Below, piece after piece: positions 61,161-64,000 of a DNA stretch of 64,000 nt. The DNA is from Collinsella sp. An2 (lineage in GTDB: Bacteria; Actinomycetota; Coriobacteriia; Coriobacteriales; Coriobacteriaceae). Location of the stretch: the NCBI RefSeq assembly GCF_002160065.1, contig NZ_NFJW01000002.1, positions 1-64,000 on the forward strand, read 5' to 3'. The notes below the pieces were generated by a model. It saw nothing but the letters and a program-made list of their open reading frames with translations. It was not told the DNA's origin and did not search any database. Position 1 is the first letter of the stretch, and each line of letters begins with the position of its first letter. A program made the position numbers and the translations under genes.

Positions 61161-64000
61161 CTACCGCTCACCCCGCTTCCGGATTACGTGAGCCGCGCCC
61201 AGGCATGCCACGCCGATGGCCGCCGTCGCGATGACCGCGCCCAGCATGGCGTCGCCGGTGCTGGGGAGCGTTTCGGTGGGCTGCTCCGGTTTCACGGGCT
61301 GTTCCGGCGTGCTCGGCGTCGAGGGGTTCTCTGGCGTTACCGGGGTTTCCGGAGTCTCGGGCTGCTCGGGGGTCTCCGGAGTCTCAGGCGTCGTGGGCTC
61401 CTCGGGAGTCGTCGGGGTCTCCGGCTCTTCGGGCTCGGGAGTGTTCGGCTTCTCGGGCTCGTGCTCCCCCGGAGGTGTCGTGGGCGGGGTGTAGGTGTTG
61501 GTGAACTTCAGGTCATCGCCACCAGACGTCACCGTAGCAACCAGCTGGCCCTGTCCGTCATCCGTGACACTCACGTGGACGGTGCGGGACGGAATCTTAT
61601 CGTAGGAAACACCACTCTGGCGGTCGTTGACCTCAGTGATGGTGTAGTCATATTCGCCCGCAGTCGTGAACGTGATGGGGCCGAAGGTCACTTTGCCGTT
61701 CTCATCGTTGGTCACCTTCTTCTCGTTGGGCATAGGAGCACCCTCGGAACCTGTGAGCTCGAAGGTGAACCGCCCCGCGGTGAGCTCAGCGCCCTTCAGG
61801 ACCTTGGTTGCCTCGATCGTCGCCGATGTTGAAGTAGGCGTATAAGTGTTAACAAAAGCGAACAGCGGGCCGCTGACCGGATCGGCGACGGCGGTCAGGT
61901 TGCCTTTCCCGTCGTCCGTCAACGTAATCGTGAACGTCCTGGTCGCGGTCGCGTCGTTCGTCACCGACTCGACGGAACCGGATTCGGTCACGGTGTACGT
62001 GAAGGTCTTCGATCGGGAACCGTCGGCGGCGGTCTCGACGCCGGCAAGGTTGTCGAGGTCGAACGAGATGGCACCGAACGTCACGTTGCCGTTCACATCA
62101 TTGGTCGCGGTGGCACCGTCGCCCTCCGGCATCGGCGCGGCCGGGTCGTCCGAGGACAGCGTGAATGTGAACAGGCCCTCCAAGTCGGGATTCGCGGCCT
62201 CGCCGTCGGCGTAGACGAACGACTTGCTGCCGGACGGGGCCACCTCCACCGACTCGCCGGTAGAGTACGTGTTCGTGAACGCGATGCCGCCTCCAGGCAG
62301 GTTGGCGGTGGCAGTCAGCGTGCCGTCGCCGCTGTCCACGACCGTGACCGTGAAGTTAAAACTGCTCGCATTGGCGCTCACGCCGGCGGGCAGACTGTTG
62401 GTCACCTCGTAGGCGGTGTAGTTCAGCGTCCACGTGCGCTGGCCATCGGCGTTCACACCCTTGGTCGCGTAGCCAGCAGTGACCGCCTGCGGCAGCGAGG
62501 TCAGCGTGCCCGTACCCTCATCCGCGGTCGTGTAGCCGAGGCTGCCGAAGCTGACGGTGCCGTCGGCGGTGTTTTTCGCGGTGGCGACCGGATCGAGAAG
62601 GCCGTTCGCGGTGCGTGGGGCGATGGCAAACGAGAACTCGTCGGCCTGCAGGCCGCGTCCGGTCAGCGTCTTGGTCGCAGACACGTTGGCGGCACCGCTA
62701 TCACCGGTCGTAGCTTTATAGGTGTTAGTGAACACGAGCGCATCGGAGGCATCATCGCCCGTTGTCACCAAAGTCGCCTCAAGCTGACCCGTCATCTGAT
62801 TCGGGGCGACGCTCACGGTTACGACCTTCTGCGACTCGTCCTTGGAGAGGCCCTCGATGCTGAAGTCGTTTTCGGTTACCACAAATTGATAGGTGCCCTC
62901 AGCGCTGAACGTGATGTTGCCGAACGACTTCTGATGCACGCCATCGCCGTTCTCATCAGTCGCGCTGATAGAAATCGACGCCGGATTAGGCATGGTCACG
63001 GTGCCGACCTTAACGGCTTCCTCGGTTTCTTCGCCATACGGAGCAATCGTGAAGTCAAAGCTCCAACCATCGTCCCAGTCGGTGCCCACCACACGCTTGG
63101 TCACCACCAGGTTGGTGGCACCGTCGAGCATGGCGCTCGGTGCCCATGTATTGGTCACCGTGGTGGTCGCGGTCTCATTGAACTCAATCGTGCCTATCTG
63201 GTTATCGTCGTACAAGGTCTTGAAGTTTGCCACCTGCTCCTCGGTCACCTGATAGGTAACACCTGCGGGGATATTAGTGAATTGCGCGGTCTGGCCGGCT
63301 TCTAACTGGAACGTCACTGCGCCGTCTTCACCCACGGTGACATCCGCGGCTTCACCATCGCCGATTGCCAGCCGCATGCCGGCAGCCGTAGCTTCGTCCT
63401 GCGTCAGCGCAATGGTGTCCTCCTGACCCTCTTCCGCAGGATGCACAAAGGTCACCGTGAAGTCGAATGTCGCATCCTGGTTAGCGCCCTGACCTGTCAC
63501 CACCTTGGTTACATTGAGCGCGCCAACCTGCTGGTCTTTGATGTGCACAATGGTCACGCCGGTGAACAGATTAGTGACGTTCGCGCTGATATCCTGACGA
63601 GGCGTTGTTGCATGATCGGCAATGTCGCACTGCTCAATTGACAAGCCCGGGACCCCCGCCTCTACGGTATAGGCCCCTCCACTCATCATCTCGTAGTCGA
63701 GCACCGCATCGCCGTCATCCGCAAACTCAAGATGCTGAGTTGATGCACTGCCGTTCGGAACCCATTTCCAAGAGCCATCGTTCTGCTGCTCACGCAACTG
63801 CGGCGTCGCAACGATATCGTGCAGCGTCGCGTCAACATCGTCGGCGGTGGCAAACTGTACCATCGAACGCACGATACGTCCCACGCCGCGGGTCACGCTG
63901 ACTCCGTCGCCATCCGTTCCAGCGTCGGCGTACACGCCCGTGTCGTCGACGATGATTTTGGCAAAGTTCTGGTTCAGCGCATAGCTACTCGGAGCCGCCG
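61161..64000 (-). CDS. Pilin-like LPSTG surface protein with tandem isopeptide domains (5' end beyond window)
   Basis: At least 945 residues; the frame stays open to the right edge, so the start and signal peptide are missing. Several tandem domains each begin near a TK segment (LNVTKVVTGQG, LVVTKRVVGTD, VSATKTLTGRG, IEATKVLKGAEL) and end in FTNTY or a variant, the pattern of Spy0128/FctA-type isopeptide-bonded pilin domains. Typical acidic motif: GEYDYTITEVNDRQ. Then a Pro/Glu/Thr-rich wall spacer (EPEKPNTPEPEEPETPTTPE), the sorting signal LPSTGD, a hydrophobic helix and the tail RKRGER. It should be anchored to peptidoglycan by a sortase and act as an adhesin or pilus subunit. Confidence 0.9.
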   Translation of the reverse strand, partial: AAPSSYALNQNFAKIIVDDTGVYADAGTDGDGVSVTRGVGRIVRSMVQFATADDVDATLHDIVATPQLREQQNDGSWKWVPNGSASTQHLEFADDGDAVLDYEMMSGGAYTVEAGVPGLSIEQCDIADHATTPRQDISANVTNLFTGVTIVHIKDQQVGALNVTKVVTGQGANQDATFDFTVTFVHPAEEGQEDTIALTQDEATAAGMRLAIGDGEAADVTVGEDGAVTFQLEAGQTAQFTNIPAGVTYQVTEEQVANFKTLYDDNQIGTIEFNETATTTVTNTWAPSAMLDGATNLVVTKRVVGTDWDDGWSFDFTIAPYGEETEEAVKVGTVTMPNPASISISATDENGDGVHQKSFGNITFSAEGTYQFVVTENDFSIEGLSKDESQKVVTVSVAPNQMTGQLEATLVTTGDDASDALVFTNTYKATTGDSGAANVSATKTLTGRGLQADEFSFAIAPRTANGLLDPVATAKNTADGTVSFGSLGYTTADEGTGTLTSLPQAVTAGYATKGVNADGQRTWTLNYTAYEVTNSLPAGVSANASSFNFTVTVVDSGDGTLTATANLPGGGIAFTNTYSTGESVEVAPSGSKSFVYADGEAANPDLEGLFTFTLSSDDPAAPMPEGDGATATNDVNGNVTFGAISFDLDNLAGVETAADGSRSKTFTYTVTESGSVESVTNDATATRTFTITLTDDGKGNLTAVADPVSGPLFAFVNTYTPTSTSATIEATKVLKGAELTAGRFTFELTGSEGAPMPNEKKVTNDENGKVTFGPITFTTAGEYDYTITEVNDRQSGVSYDKIPSRTVHVSVTDDGQGQLVATVTSGGDDLKFTNTYTPPTTPPGEHEPEKPNTPEPEEPETPTTPEEPTTPETPETPEQPETPETPVTPENPSTPSTPEQPVKPEQPTETLPSTGDAMLGAVIATAAIGVACLGAAHVIRKRGER

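Overview
The window looks like a chromosomal segment of a high-GC Gram-positive gut actinobacterium of the Coriobacteriia, most likely Collinsella or a close relative. This is inferred from the GC-rich coding style, strong AAGGAGG-type ribosome binding sites, a Corynebacterium-type gluABCD order, LPxTG-anchored surface proteins, and an NfnAB-like pair typical of anaerobes. I ran no database search, so the taxon is inference. I recognised no rRNA, tRNA or CRISPR array.

Layout. 1-1529: the start of a secreted protein at the left edge, preceded on the same strand by a tyrosine recombinase. 1764-10897: Sir2 deacylase, exonuclease III, a CPA2 cation/proton antiporter, a membrane-anchored secreted protein, and glmU-prs. 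11279-13306: a putative nuclease-like protein and pth. 13726-15372: a complete IS30-family element with flanking direct repeats. 15614-17877: an overlapping nfnA/nfnB-like pair. 18355-26104: a lipase-like membrane protein, a glutamate-type ABC transporter operon ending in a cytidylate-kinase-like gene, yqeY and a PpiC-type foldase. 26392-32274: purF-purM-purN, split by a Schlafen/AlbA-type gene that lies between two 150-bp direct repeats. 32463-37825: a seven-gene galactitol-type PTS operon with a class II aldolase, a triosephosphate-isomerase-like protein and YjbQ, with an operator-like palindrome upstream. A GntR/UTRA regulator lies at 40671. 41608-44812: class B sortase, purE and an AbiEi/PD-(D/E)XK-like protein. 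45085-47763: an M20 amidohydrolase with a YfcC-type transporter. 47894-52924: carAB. 53140-59839: SGNH hydrolase, pyridoxal kinase, an ABC exporter with a companion protein, and two tandem NUDIX hydrolases. 59957-64000: two paralogous winged-helix proteins behind a pilin-like LPSTG surface protein that runs off the right edge.

Working units. purF/M/N/E make purines and carAB makes carbamoyl phosphate. glmU and prs supply UDP-GlcNAc and PRPP. The PTS operon imports and cleaves an unidentified sugar or polyol. The glu operon imports an acidic amino acid or amide.

The most unusual content is between genes. There are at least four families of large intergenic palindromes: a three-copy TTAGTCCAGCAACT family, two single-copy giant hairpins, and a GGCAATCCACACG cluster. 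The other strong leads are the direct-repeat-bounded Schlafen-like gene in the purine cluster and a G9 homopolymer at the start of one of the two winged-helix proteins beside the pilin-like gene, which suggests a phase-variable switch.
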